Shown here: in pieces, positions 11,149 through 24,371 of the stretch
Position numbering within the stretch: the first letter of the stretch is position 1
Layout: each line of letters starts with the position of its first letter
DNA from: Neurospora crassa OR74A
Taxonomy: Eukaryota > Ascomycota > Sordariomycetes > Sordariales > Sordariaceae
Direction: 5' to 3'
Assembly: GCF_000182925.2 (NCBI RefSeq)
Contig: NC_026501.1
Location: 6,551,917-6,615,916, forward strand
Length of the DNA: 64,000 bases
The notes under the pieces: generated by a model
Told to the model about the DNA's origin: nothing
What the model saw: only the letters and a program-made list of their open reading frames with translations
Database searches by the model: none
Position numbers and translations under genes: made by a program

Positions 11149-12881
11149 TCGGAACATTTTCCCCCAGTATTTTCACTAAAGATTTGCGTATCTGCGTCTT
11201 TATACAATTTCTTTTGATCTTTTCTTTCTCGAGTTCTGGAAGGGCTGTTTGCTGGGTAGAAAAAAAAAACGGATGGTTAGGGTTGGGTAGGATGGGAGCA
11301 AGGGGTTAGTTGATTGTACTAGATTTTTGTCCAAAGTACATAAAGAAACCATCACATACGTACATGAACAAGGGAGTTTGGTTTATAATTTTTCACGCTT
11401 CGACGTCCAATCTAGAGATATAGAAGGATCTGGGAACACCAGAAAACTGGGTTGTAACAACACGCTTCGACAAAATACAAATCACCATAGGTAGTCTAGA
11501 CACCACGAAAGACCAGATGAACGAATGCTCGCATAAATCAAAATGACCGTTCAACCTGCAACAACGCTCTCGTCTGCTTCTTTCAAACATGAGTCTGTGA
11601 CTCATTAACACGGAAACCGTCGAGTCACTAACACAGGCACTAGCCGGTGGAGTGGAGCAGCCTGCGCAGTGTAGTCCGGGTCTCGGCAGTGTACTTCTCG
11701 TCGGCTCCTCCGTCTCGCTCCGTCCCGGCTTGTCCATGCGCCATGCGAACCCCGATAGTGACTTCCGGCCCGGTCATCATCGGATCTCAAATAGTACTAG
11801 TAACAACAAGCATTAGCCGCTGAACCTACCGGTACATACCCGGAATTGTCGTTATGTTTACAGTAAATACAGACCTATGTACAAGTAGAATAAAGTACTT
11901 GCACTAGCACTCGAAGAAAGAAAACCTATGGGTATATCATTATCAGTTGCTCCAGCTCCAACAGTAAGTAGTAGTAGAACTACCAACCTACTGTAACTAG
12001 CACAAGAATTCCCCATCATGTCGCTCGCTCCCTTTGAAACCGATCCGCTCAAATCGAAGAACAACAAACCCCCAAACAAACAAAATTTTAACAAACAAAA
12101 CACACCTATATATGTAGTACCTTGACCAAGACCTGACCGTACCTATGTATATGATATGCATCGCTATGAGAATGAAGCCCCCCATAAACTAACGTGACCA
12201 GATGAAAGACGGAATGAAAAAAAAAAAAAAAGAAAAAAAAAAAAAAAAAAGGTTTGTGAAAAAAGAAATCGAGGAAACCCGAAAAAGAGAGCCGAGAAGT
12301 ACCAATACCGAACGGGTCACAAAATAAACATAACAGTCAAGGTCAACGAAGAAGACTGTTCTCGACAAAGAAAAAAAAAAAAAAAATCAAAACTCGCCGC
12401 CGGACACCCGCAATGTTCCCCTATCCGCCCGTCCGCCCGCTTTCCCAAAAAGAAGAGACAAAAAACGAGATAGAAAAAGGTCCGAATATAATCATCTGAA
12501 TGTGATGATGATTTTGTTTCGCTCCCATATACACATACACTCATACACCCATCCATCATAGCCCCAGTTTCCGATCTTGGTCTTGATGAAGACAATGTCC
12601 TCCTGCCCGCTCGATACGTTTACTTCCCAACATCTATCATTCTACTCCTCGCACAGATAAACTCAACATGTTTTCTTCCACCCCCCTCCCCCCTTTTCTC
12701 TCCTCTCCTCATTCTCCCACTCTTCTACCTCCTCCTCCTGTTTCCTCCTCCCACGCTTCTCCCTCTCACTCCCTCTTCGACTCGGCACCGACCCATCCGT
12801 ATCCTCAACCCCAGGCTTAAATCCCTCAAAGCGCGGCCCAGCTCCCTCAGTCAAAGGCTCGATCCGACAGCGCAAGTAGCA
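11149..12881. other. Long convergent 3' region between MTD1 and MED12, with A-tracts
   Basis: This 1.7-kb gene-free stretch lies between two converging genes. It contains A-rich tracts at 12216-12250 (two runs broken by a G) and 12369-12386, and a CT-rich block near 12675-12780. No open frame has recognisable content. The long tract spacing suggests long 3' UTRs, which I cannot verify. Confidence 0.55.
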
Positions 12882-15800
12882 TCACTGTACCTTGCGACTT
12901 TCAAACAGCATCAAGTTCACCGCCGTGTCGTTCTCCCCAACCTGGCTGGTCGGCTCGCTAAGCATTTCCCACTGCCGGAAGTTGAAGGGCGTCAGCCGCT
13001 CTTGCGGTCCGCCCATCGTAGGCACCCACGAGTAACCTCCCCAGGGGTTGGCTACCATCATCATCGCTGGTCGCGTTGGGTTCATGGGGGAGGGTGTGGG
13101 CGGGTTGCTGTTGTTGCCAAGGTTAAGGTGGGTGAGGTTGGTATTGATGCTGATGGCTGGTGAGGGTATGGGTCCTGTGCCTCCTTGTTGTTGCTGTTGC
13201 TGTAACTGATACTGTTGTTGTTGTTGTTGTTGTTGCTGCTGCTGTGACTGTTGTTGTTGTTGTTGCTGTTGCTGCTGTTGGGCGGCATGCCATCCTTGTG
13301 CTTGAGCCTGTTGCGTATGACCGGGAAGACTAAAGTAACTTCCACCATTACCACTACCACCAGCGCCGGAAACAGCACTACCAGCACCAACTGCGTTCTG
13401 TGGCCCAGGAGTAACGCCTGGCGTGTGTGTTGGGGTGGTACCAGGGGCTGGCGATCCAGTGCCAGTGGCAGTGCCTATGGCCATCGCCGTCGGCCTCTCC
13501 TTATGACAGAGCATTAGGTTTGCATGTGGGTTGTCCTGATAGCTGAAGATGTATCTGAGCTTCACATCCGAAGGAGACTTGAGAGCTTGGATACACTGCA
13601 GCCGCGCATCCTCGGCAAGGTTGTCAACTAACACGCAAGCTAGATCGAAGATGCGCCCACCCAATTGACGAGTGTCAAAATCGGGCCCATGGATCAGGTC
13701 GAGTTCCCTGATAAGACCAGCGCACACCATGAGAGCTCTGCCGCGAACCTCGTTTCCGGGCTTGCTGGTGTCAAAGGTCTGGGCATGGAGGGTGAGGAAA
13801 TTGAGAAAGAGGGGAAGCCAGTGGTTCAGAATGTCGCTTTTCAGATCAATGTGACTGTCACCGCCGGCAGCGGCAGCACTGGCACCTTGGCCTCCCCACC
13901 CTCCAAGACCACCTGCTTGGCTAGGGAATGGTGTCAGAGTTTGTAACAGCTCCAGAATGTCAGTGAACCTTTCTACCATAACCGGAACCAGTTGGTGCTG
14001 ACGAAACCCCATTGGACCGCTTCCGCGTATGATAGTATCCATAATGGCGAGAAAGTTCTCGGCTTTTTGGAGGCGCATCTGGAGCATTGACCTGTCTAGC
14101 GTCATTGAGGGTGGGTTTCTGGCCGAAGGCAGAAGGTTCAGAAACCGAGCCTGGGCCTGATTTTTGAGGTGATGTGTAAGGTCGGGCGAGAGAGAGGGGA
14201 GCATTCCGATCCATGAGACCCGCTGTGCGTCCATCGACTTTTCCATGGCGTTCATAAAAAGTTCTACGTTCGAAGGAACTCGTTCGCCCGAATCTGCCGC
14301 GTTTTGCTGCTGGTCGTTGGACGACAGACTCAAAAGTAGCTTAACATGGCAGAAGGGGAGAGTGAATTCGTTAGTGAGGTTGAGAACTTGCTCGAACGTC
14401 ACGCGTGTGCCCTCGCCAGCGGCAGTGACAAGCAGCTTGGTAGTCATGCGATCGATCCAGCCGTCAATTTGGGCATCAGGTCCTCTGATTTGCAGCGCCT
14501 TGGCAACTCCTACAGGGTCCTTTAACACAAGAAGCTTTAAAAGCCTAAGGAGACGGTCCTGATTTGCTTCCTTATCCAGGGGTAGTTCCTCCAGATCGTT
14601 TTGAGCACGAGCACAAGTATATTCGGCCAAGGCGAGCTGGATCAAGCAGAGTAGTTCTCGCGGGCTCTCCTTCTTGGCCTGTTCTTGAAGTATGCCAAAA
14701 CGGTAGCGCTCCTCTGGCGTCAGTAAGCTTTCAGACGAGACTGGCGCCATGAAGAGTTGGAGCACTTCTTGCATATACCTAGTACGAAAAGTGGTCTGAA
14801 CGATTTGAGATGTGGCGACGGCTGATTGAGGATGTCGTGAATTACCGGCTCCAAGAGCGTTGGGTGACTCCGAAGCTGTTGCGAGAATTGCAGGCATTTC
14901 CAAACAACCTATAGAGACCAAAAGAGGGTATAGGTGCAGGATCGTTGCCCGCGTGTCAAGACCCCGTACGTAAAGAAGCCATCTTGTCATGAGCTCGTCG
15001 AAATGTTGTGGATTGAACATTCGCAGACGCTTCAGGAGAATACCGTAAACCCTCTGCTGTTCATCCCCCTTGGACCAGTATGCCTGTAGTCGCTGAATCA
15101 CCGCACTGAAAAGCCGATCCATCGTGTTGCGATCAAGACTAGTACCGTTAGCCAGAAGCTTCTCAACCTCTTCATGGAGATCGCCATCGTGGTCTGAAAG
15201 ACGAGAAACCATATTGTCACTAACAGGTGAACAGGCGTCTACAGGATTGTGCCGGTCGCTCACAGCCAAGTCGGACTTCAACTGCATAGCGACTTCGTCC
15301 ATCCCAGGGACCCGGGATGCCAGGTAAGCGAGCGACGCAAGTAACGGCCGCGCTCCTATCCCCTGCTCTTGCACCTCTCTGAGCCTGCTATGGAGAATGC
15401 TAAACAGGTTTTTGAGACAGCTGAGAGCAGCAAAAACAAAGGTATACCGAGTGATCGTATCCGCGATTGAGGCGAGTACTTCAGGGTTGGAGCATTTTGT
15501 GAGCATTCGGAGGACATCAGCAAATACTGAAAATTCCTGGGCGGCCTCGAATACTGTCCTTATCGAGTTGAAAAGTCTGGTAGAGAGGTCATGCTGACCG
15601 AAAGCATTGAGAGAACTGTGTTCAAGTTCTCCTCCAAAGACTGTGTTCCGTAGCCAGGAAGCGATCTCTGCCTTGCGCGCTCGGCTGGCGTCTTCGATGC
15701 GCCGGGCTATTTTCTTAATCGGAAAGGGCCGGCCCATTGACACAGCATCAGTAACTCCTGCAGGCAGACCTAGTGCATGCCGGAGGTGTCTGATGGCCAT

Positions 15801-18362
15801 ATCTGCATCTTGTGCGTCGTCTGCGATGCGAAAGCCTGCCCGGCGAAGCAACGCATCTCTAGATCGTTTCTGTGAACTGCCCAAAATATGCGATGGAAGC
15901 TCTGCAAGCAGCCGAGAAAACGGGGGACCGTCCGGCATGACCAGTTGCGGATCAGTCAGGCCACCACGCGTGATCAGCCATTGAATGTACTGCGATACCA
16001 GAAAAATCCCCGAGCGAACTAGCTCGGATACGAGGTGATAGAGCGCGTCCTTGCACTCCATCTCTTCAAGGGCCTCTCCTTCCATGAAGCCCAGCACAGC
16101 AGAAGTGACGTCCAACCGCAGCGTACTCCAGTGCATCAATATCCGATGGGCAACATAAACTTTTGCGAGCCCCGGCCTGTATGGTGTCGTACACCACTCG
16201 AGAAGAGCCCTGACCAGGGCAGCCTTATCCTTGGAGACAGTCCAGCACTGCGCCGGAAACTCATCAGGCATCGGCTTCTCCAAGATGACCTGGTCCAAGT
16301 TCCTCACAAGGATAATTCGGGCAGCCGGTTGCGACCTGTTGGCGGAGGCGACTAGTTGTTCGTTCCGATAGTTGATACCGGCAAAAGATCTGTGGCGTGC
16401 TTCGTCCCCTTGAGGCAGACATGTTTTGAGAGCGTCTCGGTACTTGACCCACACAGAAGGAGATACGAAGTTTTCGGGGGTAGCCACCATCAGCGTTCCC
16501 AAAAGGTGCGATAGCTTGGAAAGCAGAGGAACATAAATATCCCTGTCTTCGTGTGCATGTATCTAGAAAAGCGTCAGAAACGGTGACCGATTTGCACTGG
16601 AAGCCTTCTGGCTACGTACCACATGGTAATGACTAATGAGAGCAGTAGCAAGTCTTCGGCCATACTTCCTTAGACGAAGCAGGTCTTTCCAGTATATTTG
16701 TGCGATAATAATCCACATGGGCAGTTGAGAGTGGTGGCTCGATTCCAAGCTGGAAACCGTCCAATCAAGATAATGCTCACGGTCCATGAGGCCCTCAGCA
16801 TATAGGTGCGCCGCTAGCTGGATGCTACGTGCTGTTAGCTGGCCAGTCTCGCTCACAGGAGGGCACGGAGACACTTACGCGTAGTTGACCTTGGCTTTCC
16901 AGTTTTGCTCGCCGAACGAGAAAAAGACACGCTCGATGAAATTTTCAATGACAAGGGTCCAGTCCTTGAGCCACTTGCGCTCGCCTTCCAAAACCGAAGC
17001 GTTATTTCCCTTACCAAGCCTCCTAAAGGTGCGTAGCTCGTTGGTGCCCACACACTTGGCCAGCCAGACGGCACGGTCTATCGGGACGTTCTTGTTCAAA
17101 CACTGATCCAGCAAGACCTTGTTACGCACGCCGTGGGGGATTGATCGACTGAGTTTCCGAAGAGGGATGGCGGAGTTGGCCAGGTCTTTGAGCCAGACTT
17201 CTTTTTTGGTGTCAGTGAGCGTGACTCTTGGGGGCGGCTTGAAGGTCGATGGCGCAGTTACTTGACCCGCATTTCTCCTGTGCCATAGCACGCCCGCAAA
17301 GAAGATGGATAACGCGTTCAGTCCACTCCGCTGCTTTAAGCCGTGAAACAAAACCGTCTTTGCGGATTGTGTCTCTGGGGTAACAAACTGCTTTTCGCTG
17401 TATCCCACCCGTATGGCCGTGTCGTTAAACTGATCTTCGGGGTGGTTGCCGGCCGTCCCTGACCATGGGAAGAAGTCGGCACATCCATAGTTTGCGGTGG
17501 CAGAGCTGCCTGTCGTGGAGGACGATGATGCCGTTGCAAGCGCACTTGACCTCCCCTGGCCCCCTTGTCCATCACTCCTCCCACGGATACGATAGCGCGG
17601 CGCGGCGGCAGGTAACTCGATGGTATACGGTTTCGGACGCGTGTCTTTCCGAGCCGGGTTCGGCGGCGGTGGCGGTTGTTCTCGACGCGAGTGATCGGGC
17701 ACTGCTTTCGGTCGGCGCTGGGGAAAGGGAATCGGAACGTCGGCATCTAGGTGTTGGGGGGGAATGGAGACTCGATGATGGGGACTCATGTCGCCCAAGT
17801 CGGGCCCATCGGCTAGAGGCATCATTGGGTGCGTCAAGGAGCCATTCTGTGTATGCGGTTCCACGAGGCCGGGAGATTCGATCACGGTGGGAGACGAGAA
17901 GGCGTCGAAAGGATCGTTGTGCGATAGCTCGAGCCTAAGGCGCGAACCACCTCGGCGCTGGGTCCCATAGCGACCAACACCCACGGAAAGTGCGGGTGAC
18001 GAACCCGACGGGTCTGCGGGAGAAACTATGCTCGTGGGGTCTTGCTGGGCGAGTTCGGGCGGGAAGGCGTTGTTGAGGGTGTTATTTGGGTTGGAGAAGT
18101 TGTTATGGTTGTTATTACGAGTGGGAACAGGCGGCGGCGGTGGTAGATAGCTCGAGGCATCATACTGCTGCTGCTGTTGCTGTTGTTGTTGTTGTTGCTG
18201 TTGTTGTTGTTGTTGTTGTTGTTGTTGCTGTTGTTGCTGCGCCTGCGCCTGCGCCTGCGCCTGGGATTGCGACAGAGAGCGCTGTTGCGACAGGACCGGG
18301 CCGCTCAACTTTCTCTGCTGGGGCTGTCGCTGCTGGACGCCCAAAGGGGGCCGGGAGGTCAT
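12882..18362 (-). CDS. SRB8: Mediator complex subunit 12 (Srb8), CDK8 kinase module
   Basis: Spliced product of 1789 residues. Exons on the minus strand are 18362-16879, 16824-16620 and 16562-12882. MED12 is part of the CDK8-cyclin C-MED13 kinase module, which reversibly binds Mediator and mostly represses RNA polymerase II transcription. The N-terminal region is low-complexity: QA repeats and a long glutamine tract at about residues 33-66, then a proline-rich linker. Near residues 295-420 lies the MED12-family region with DFFPWSG, the LKDLANSAIPLRKLSRSIPHG segment and LLDQCLNKNVPIDRAVW. Exon 2 carries IQLAAHLYAEGLMDREHYLDW, typical of fungal Srb8. The helical body fills exon 3. A second glutamine-rich block (DNA about 13185-13280) lies near the C-terminus, before a short conserved end. 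Both introns keep phase and have GTAAGT or GTACGT donors. Identification is firm; the length of the Q tracts probably varies between strains. Confidence 0.94.
18165..18240. repeat. CTG/TTG trinucleotide tract (polyQ of MED12, minus strand)
   Basis: About 25 consecutive YTG triplets lie on the plus strand and encode glutamine (CAG and CAA mixed) on the minus strand in exon 1 of MED12. Further QA codons follow. The mixed codons make it less slippage-prone than a pure CAG run, but length variation is likely. Confidence 0.9.
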
Positions 18363-20621
18363 CGCTGGAGGAGGAGCGGATGCGCCATTCCGCAGGTCGT
18401 CAGTTGGATGAAGGGGGATACGGGAAACGGTCGCGGTCGGGGTCCAGTCGAAGTCGAGTGGACGTTGGCTCGGTCGAGGAAGGGTCGAGGACGGATTTCA
18501 AGAAACTGGTCGTTTGAGATGTGCAAAGGCGCAAGAGCCGGTCTGGTGTCTGGATGCTGTCTGGGATCTGGAACTGGAGATTGGCCCCAAGTCACTCAGT
18601 CCAGTTCGCTGGTTAGCCCCGTTAGTTTAGCGATAGCGCGGCGTATTGCGATGCGGTGCGTGGCACTATCAATATCCGGCGGATGGATACCAAGCTAGAT
18701 CCCCAGCTGGATCCCACGATGGACACGGGGTCCGGATTACCGGGGTGACGGGGGGGTATATGGTCAGGTTAGGTCGGGTAATGCTTTCGTAAGGTCGTAC
18801 TTACATAGGTATCCCCGAGTCCACCACAGCACAACGCTGTGATGTACACCAAAGAGTTACAGTCCCTGGCCGAGTCTGGACCAGCGAGTGTCCGGCCGCC
18901 GACAGGAAACTCCCGGCCAAACTTTGTTAGACACCGACACAGAGCCACGCTCGGTCAAACAGCATAGGTAGCTGACACAGCGCCGTCCCGGTAAAGTACC
19001 GAACGTGATTCCCGTTTCGTCAAAGGGAAGGCAAGGAGAGGGTCATGTCCCAGTCAAGAGACCCCTGCCTTTACTGGATGAATACCTCCCAGACGGCCAG
19101 ACCAGTAGCAAACAAAATTGGCAAGTTTCGGGGCGGACAATACACCAGCATAAGGATGTGATATTTGACACGAATACATATGCACCGTTTTACTGAGTGT
19201 ACGGACGTAGGCACGCTCCAGTTCCATCGTAATGCGGCCCGGGAGCCTGACCTGACCTCGTCAGGGCAACTCGGCAGCGATAGCTGTCAGATGGACGATC
19301 ATATGAACCATGGGTGAGTGGGAGGTGGTGATGCCATTGATAGGTACCTTGGGGATACCTATACATGGACAGATGGGGTAGGAGCCACGATAAGAACGTG
19401 ATGTTGGGGTCCATCGAATGCATATCAAATCTCCATGGCAGAGGCTGGGGTCTCGACACAGGGGAGGGGGGCAACGACAACCCAACAACTTGCAGTGAGG
19501 TGCGGCTCGAGCCATTGGAACCTGCTGCTTCACAATCCAGAGACATCTACACCTCATCTTCCGGGAATGCGCCCTGTAAGATCCGCAGGGCCAGGGCTAT
19601 GGATTGGTGGATGGCCAGACTGTGGAGGCAAATAAAGCAACAAGGCGGTTTTCTATGTTTCCGAACGGGATCGATGCCATGTCGGTTGGTTTTTCTGTCT
19701 TCTGAGTCTGCGTTTGTGAGTGGGTGGCCTGTCGTCGATGCAACCCAACCGGAACTCGTTGTCAGAACCACGCAACGAGGTGCATGCCGGAATGATATCC
19801 AAAAGGTCCGATCTGCCCCTCTCTCAGCAACTCGATAAAAAGGTGATGAAAAGAGAGGGTCAAGTTACGTGTTGTCTTGTCTTGTCTAGGTCCTTCAAAA
19901 TGTCTCGAGACCAACAAGAGGAGGCAGGATTCGGTGAGTTAGCTGATCCTTGATTGCCACAAACAGCAATGCAGCAAAAGACGGGAACGATACGATACGA
20001 TACGATACCTACGTTTGACAAGAAAACGACGAGACGAAAGGCGGTCGTACAGAGCTCGATCGAAGGTTGCCGTGACACCTCAGCTGTAGGGATGGCGTAG
20101 AAAAAAAGTGAACAAGTGGTGCTCAGTCGTTGTGCTCCTACCCGAGACGCCCCCCAGCGGCACTGCTTACTTACCTGCCTGCCTCATGCCGCAGGGCCAG
20201 TTGGCAAACCACTGTTATGACAAACTGTACAGACCGACGGGTCCGAGCTTTGTCGAAGCTTCCATCGTTCCCGGCATTCAACCCGATCATCATTATCTTC
20301 AACAGCATCTCGCGTCCGACACTTGCACCATGTCAACTGTAAGCCATGCGTCGTTGCATGCAGAATCCTTCAAGCCCCGTTGGGAAGTGTCCCGTAGAAA
20401 ATCGCCAAACTGGCAAAAGGCTAATCCCCCAAAACCCTCTTTTTGCTACATAGTGCTGGCAGAACTGTAGCGCTCAAGTCCGAGCCTGTTCTTGGAAGGG
20501 GGATTCTACGGTATTCTTGCGACTTGGTAGTTTATCCAACACGGCTCCTTCACTCTTTGGTCCAGTTTGAATTATTTATGGCAGTGAACAACACTCAATC
20601 CCATCACATACCAGTTCCACA
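18363..20621. other. Gene-poor stretch upstream of MED12
   Basis: About 2.26 kb holds no supported gene. The part next to MED12 must contain its promoter and leader. The stretch includes AGGTACCT at 19342-19349 and a CGATA tandem repeat at 19988-20007. Several open frames of 60-157 codons exist on both strands, but none has recognisable motifs, a good context or spliceable partners. Confidence 0.5.
19988..20007. repeat. Four tandem CGATA units
   Basis: Four perfect 5-bp CGATA units lie in the MED12 upstream stretch. This is a minor microsatellite with no visible function. Confidence 0.85.
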
Positions 20622-21328
20622 TCACGCCGCCTTGCCCTCTCTTCTTACACCTCTTGTCAAACTGTCGCGACAGCCGCCCTCAACCGCCTCAACCGTCTTT
20701 TCCCCTCTAGCATCCAGGAGCGTGTGGTAGTAGTAGGCCTCGGAGGACGAACGGGAGCCGAAAACGTAGGCCACGGGCTTACAATCTTGCACACTCCCGC
20801 CATACGCCGTCTGTCCACAGCTACCCACGTTGTCCAGGCACACGGTCCTCGTCGGGCAGTTATCCTTTGTCCCAAAGTTGGTACCTTTAGTGATGGCGAC
20901 GATCTAGGTGGTCACGCTCACCCTCTGGGTGATGGTTGATATGACGGGCGGAGGCGTGTCGCTATAGGTGATGGCCGCGATGGTGGCCACTGTTACAGTC
21001 TTTTGAATTGAGGTTTAGTAGGAGTAGGAGATGGGCGGTTTCGAAGGAGCAGGAGCAGGAGGGCAGGTTGAGGCTTGGGGACGAGTTTCGGGTTCACATT
21101 TGTCGTAGCAGCTGCCAAGGTGGTTGAGGGGTGTGTGAGTTCGAAAAGATGAAGGGATGGGAGTCTGTAGGTGAAGCAGAAGACTCACCCTGAGTACATC
21201 ACGCCATAGGGGTTGACAGCGTCGAAACACAACATGTGTGGTGAGTGGCATTCCTGTGCTGTGGGGGCCGCGCTGCTGAGTCTTCCTCATAAAAGAAGGA
21301 GTAATGAGGGGATTTTGGGCAGTTCCAT
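20622..21328 (-). pseudogene. Broken gene for a cysteine-rich secreted protein
   Basis: The minus strand carries recognisable pieces of a secreted protein, in order: a start region with a hydrophobic Leu-rich run like a signal peptide, a first cysteine motif (CFDAVNPYGVMYSGCYDKC), a Pro-rich linker, a Thr/Val-rich stretch, and a second motif of the same type (CLDNVGSCGQTAYGG then C). The first motif is completed by a splice junction with a GTGAGT donor and a TTGGCAG acceptor, so at least one intron is preserved. The pieces lie in one frame but are interrupted by about three stops, so I call it broken. An alternative is that I have missed introns. Paired C-x-D-x-[VI]-N-x-x-G-x-x-Y-x-G-C motifs occur in fungal extracellular proteins of unknown function. 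I do not know what it did. Confidence 0.5.
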
Positions 21329-23543
21329 GTTTGGTGCGGTAAACACGGACTTTAGGTGAGGAACATGAGGAGGTGTGTGAAATCTCACCGAATGACCCTT
21401 GACAAGGAGAAGGTGCATCAGCCCGTCAAACTCTATTCTTCTCGGAGACTGGTTGCTCCTAAACTACGGACACGTTCTCGGTTCGCTTCTGGCCCAGTAG
21501 GAAGTTCGAGCGCATAATTATCGTTTACCGAGCAGGATACAATGCAAAGTTCGGATTTCCCCTGGAATACTGCTACTCACCCGCGCGCCACATTATCTAC
21601 CTGGTGTCTAGTTTGAGTTTAAGTCTGCGAACTAAACCCAAGCTTCGAGGATCTAGGGGAGAGGCACTGTTTAGAATGTTCCATCTCTATCGATAACGGT
21701 GCAGCCAAGGTTTGAATATTGGTGATCCAGATTGCGCTGATTTATCCGGCGCTCTATGACCCACGAATCACACAGCATCCGCAATGTTTTGGCTATATAA
21801 CATGGCGGCAGCCAAGATGGTACAGTAGATGGTTCAGTAAGAATGAGGTACAAAATCGATCAGTGTCTAAAGCCATGAACATTTGCTGAATCGTGAAAGA
21901 GGGAGAGTGTCTCCGTATGGCTGAGTTGGTAGATATGGTTACACAAAACCAAGCAAGCAGAATCATGTAGTCAACATGGAAATAAATGAGCATCTATGCC
22001 AACTCCCGGGGTGCAAACTTGATGGCCCGAATAGTTCTGATCTTATGACGGACACAGAGGATCCTTGATCATAACACTCGGCTACACTGGAATTTTCACT
22101 CGGTCGGGGCCGTTTGTTCTCCTCTAGTTCAGTTCTAGGGACACAACCAGAGAGAAAAGGAAGAGAAAATAACACGGAACGAGAAGAGAACAGTGACGGC
22201 GAAGTGTTACCAGACTTGTCGGACTAGTAATGACAGAATTTGGTTGTGTGATATCGAGGGGTAATGACAATAGTTCTTCATGTGTTTCCTTGTGTCAGGA
22301 GGAAGACAAGGCAAGACGCTTCGCGGAGCAATGCAATGTAGCGGTACTTCATTCGTATCGACAAGTGGCACAATAGTAGATGATGAACAGGCGCTGTATA
22401 GTGAAGATTTATACCCAAGAAGTCAAGAGCATAGGGCAAGCATCGAACCTTTTATCTCAACCTTTATTTCTTTTTTCTTTTTAATTTTCTTTTCTTTTTC
22501 CATTTTCTTTGGTGGAAAATTCGAGAGATTAAACCATGGAAAACTGTCGAACTCATGCTATATACAGAACAATGATGGGCTTATATAGAGTTCTTGGCCT
22601 TCTGCCGATCGCATAACCATAACCAGGTCTGAGTCGAATGCGGCGGTGTTGATACAACCGCAATTTTTATTTCCAAAACCGATGGAAGCCACTTGTCCCT
22701 TCTGATCACCCCACGGGGAAAATCATGTCACAACTTGTGTTGTGACGTTTGGTTGCAGATACTTCAACTTCTAACAAGAGACAAACCTAATGTGTATTGG
22801 GTATTTCCTCTCGGAACCCTACATCGGTAAATCTCAGGTGGAGTTGCTGCGGACCACGAGGAACGGCATAACTATGTGCAAATCTAGAATCGTCAGTCCC
22901 AGATGTTCAGACATCGGGACCTGAGTCGCATCCGATCGGGTCATATAGACATGACTTACCTTATACAGAGCCTAAGAAGCTGGGCAATGAGTGTACAGAC
23001 GGATCGTCGTCAGAATACTCCGAAAGAGATATATCCTACAATAATGCCTCCGAATTCTTCATTGCCTCTTCGGTGTTACTTGCATCTGAATGGGAGGGAA
23101 AATGGTAACGGCAGAATTAAAGCGATGTCGCCCAGAATGTTGAATCGTTCATTTGGGCAATATCGCCGAGGCCAAGGTGACTCGATTGCAACACATCACG
23201 TCGGAAGATGAGAAGATCAACATGGAAGAGGTGAAGCTATACGTGTCGGCAATTTTGAGTAAAAGTACATCGAGAGTGGGATGATGTGCCCAAGATGGAG
23301 AAGTGACGGAGTGAAGTTGTGAAGTTATGAGCCGCAAAAGCAAGAATAATAAGGATAAACACATCATCATACCTACTGGAGACTCACGACACTCAGTTGC
23401 ATATAACCTCAAAGCCCCCCTTCGAACTCTCTTCACATATCATTTATAGACATCGCCCTCATCGGTATTCATCCTTGACCATACCCCCCTACAGTTCAAC
23501 GACTCAGTCTATCAGAACTCTTAACCAGCACCGAACCATCACA
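21329..23543. other. Gene-free stretch before the secreted-protein gene
   Basis: About 2.2 kb, somewhat richer in A and T than the gene bodies, holds no supported gene. A pyrimidine-rich block with many TTTTCTTT units lies at 22466-22512. The sequence immediately before 23544 contains CATC- and CCAT-rich leader-like sequence typical of fungal 5' UTRs. Confidence 0.5.
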
Positions 23544-24371
23544 ATGAAGTGGCAGACACTCGTCTTCAACTTCCTCAGCTCTACCACCCTCGCGACTCCA
23601 GTATACGTAGAGCCCTCAGCTCCCTCTCCTGTATACACCCTTCGTATCTCCGGGTACGTCAAATTTCACAATTCACGATTCACGATTCACAACTCACACC
23701 TCACACGTCGCTCCCCTTGGAAGTATCTCTTGACCCCAACCTTATTTTTACCTCAACTAACAAACAACCCCCTCCACCCTCCCAGCGGCGGCCCCGACCT
23801 AGACACCCACTATCTCAGCGCCCCCGGCGATTCCGTCATCGGGGTCTTCCCCGACACAGACAACAATTCCATCAAGTTCTACACCGTACCCAATAAAGAC
23901 ACCGGGCTCGTCGAGCTGCACAACTGGGCGGGTATTTCTTCCCCTGGCTCGCCTAACACCTCAAAGACCAAAGCCATCGCTTTAGTGGGCAATGCCCGCA
24001 CGGGATTGATGAACCTGACAAGCGTGGAGGATCCGGCGGTCATCTGTGGCGACAGCGATGGCCTCGACTGCGAGTGGATGAGCTTTACGCTTGACCAAGG
24101 CGCGCCAATCGAGGGCAAGCCGGCCAATACTGTGAGTTATGCGGGGCCGGGCGGGTGGGTGGCGTTTAAGAGTTCGAAGGTGGAAAGGGGTGGGTGGGTT
24201 GTTAAGTGGAAGTATCGTAAGTCATATTTCGAAACGTATTGATATTGTGAGAGGTGTGTAATTGCTGACGATAAGATGAAACGAGCAGCCCAGGCTACCA
24301 CCACTCAGGACTTTGTGCCGGTTGATCTTGTGTATGAACCCATCTTCACCATTGCGGATACGGCGGAGTAA
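23544..24371 (+). CDS. Small secreted protein of unknown function
   Basis: Spliced product of 207 residues. Exons are 23544-23653, 23786-24216 and 24289-24371, with GTACGT and GTAAGT donors and phases that join cleanly. I do not recognise the family. The start MKWQTLVFNFLSSTTLATPVYV looks like a signal peptide of about 18-20 residues. After the first intron the mature part has GGPDLDTHYLSAPGDSVIGVFPD and later a pair of cysteines in VICGDSDGLDCEW. NTSK and NLTS are possible N-glycosylation sites. There is no membrane helix after the signal and no GPI tail. The general plan (β-rich, about 200 residues, a single Cys pair) recalls fungal cell-surface proteins such as PhiA-like proteins, but I see no sequence match that would justify that name. 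Confidence 0.75.

Noticed and set aside
12216-12250. A-tracts as a retroposon tail
   Set aside because: Two short runs in a 3' region with no body or flanking duplication visible; ordinary homopolymer sequence is enough to explain them.
21914-21937. tRNA A-box-like sequence (TGGCTGAGTTGGTA)
   Set aside because: No B box of the GGTTCRA type, no acceptor stem pairing and no cloverleaf within 90 bp.
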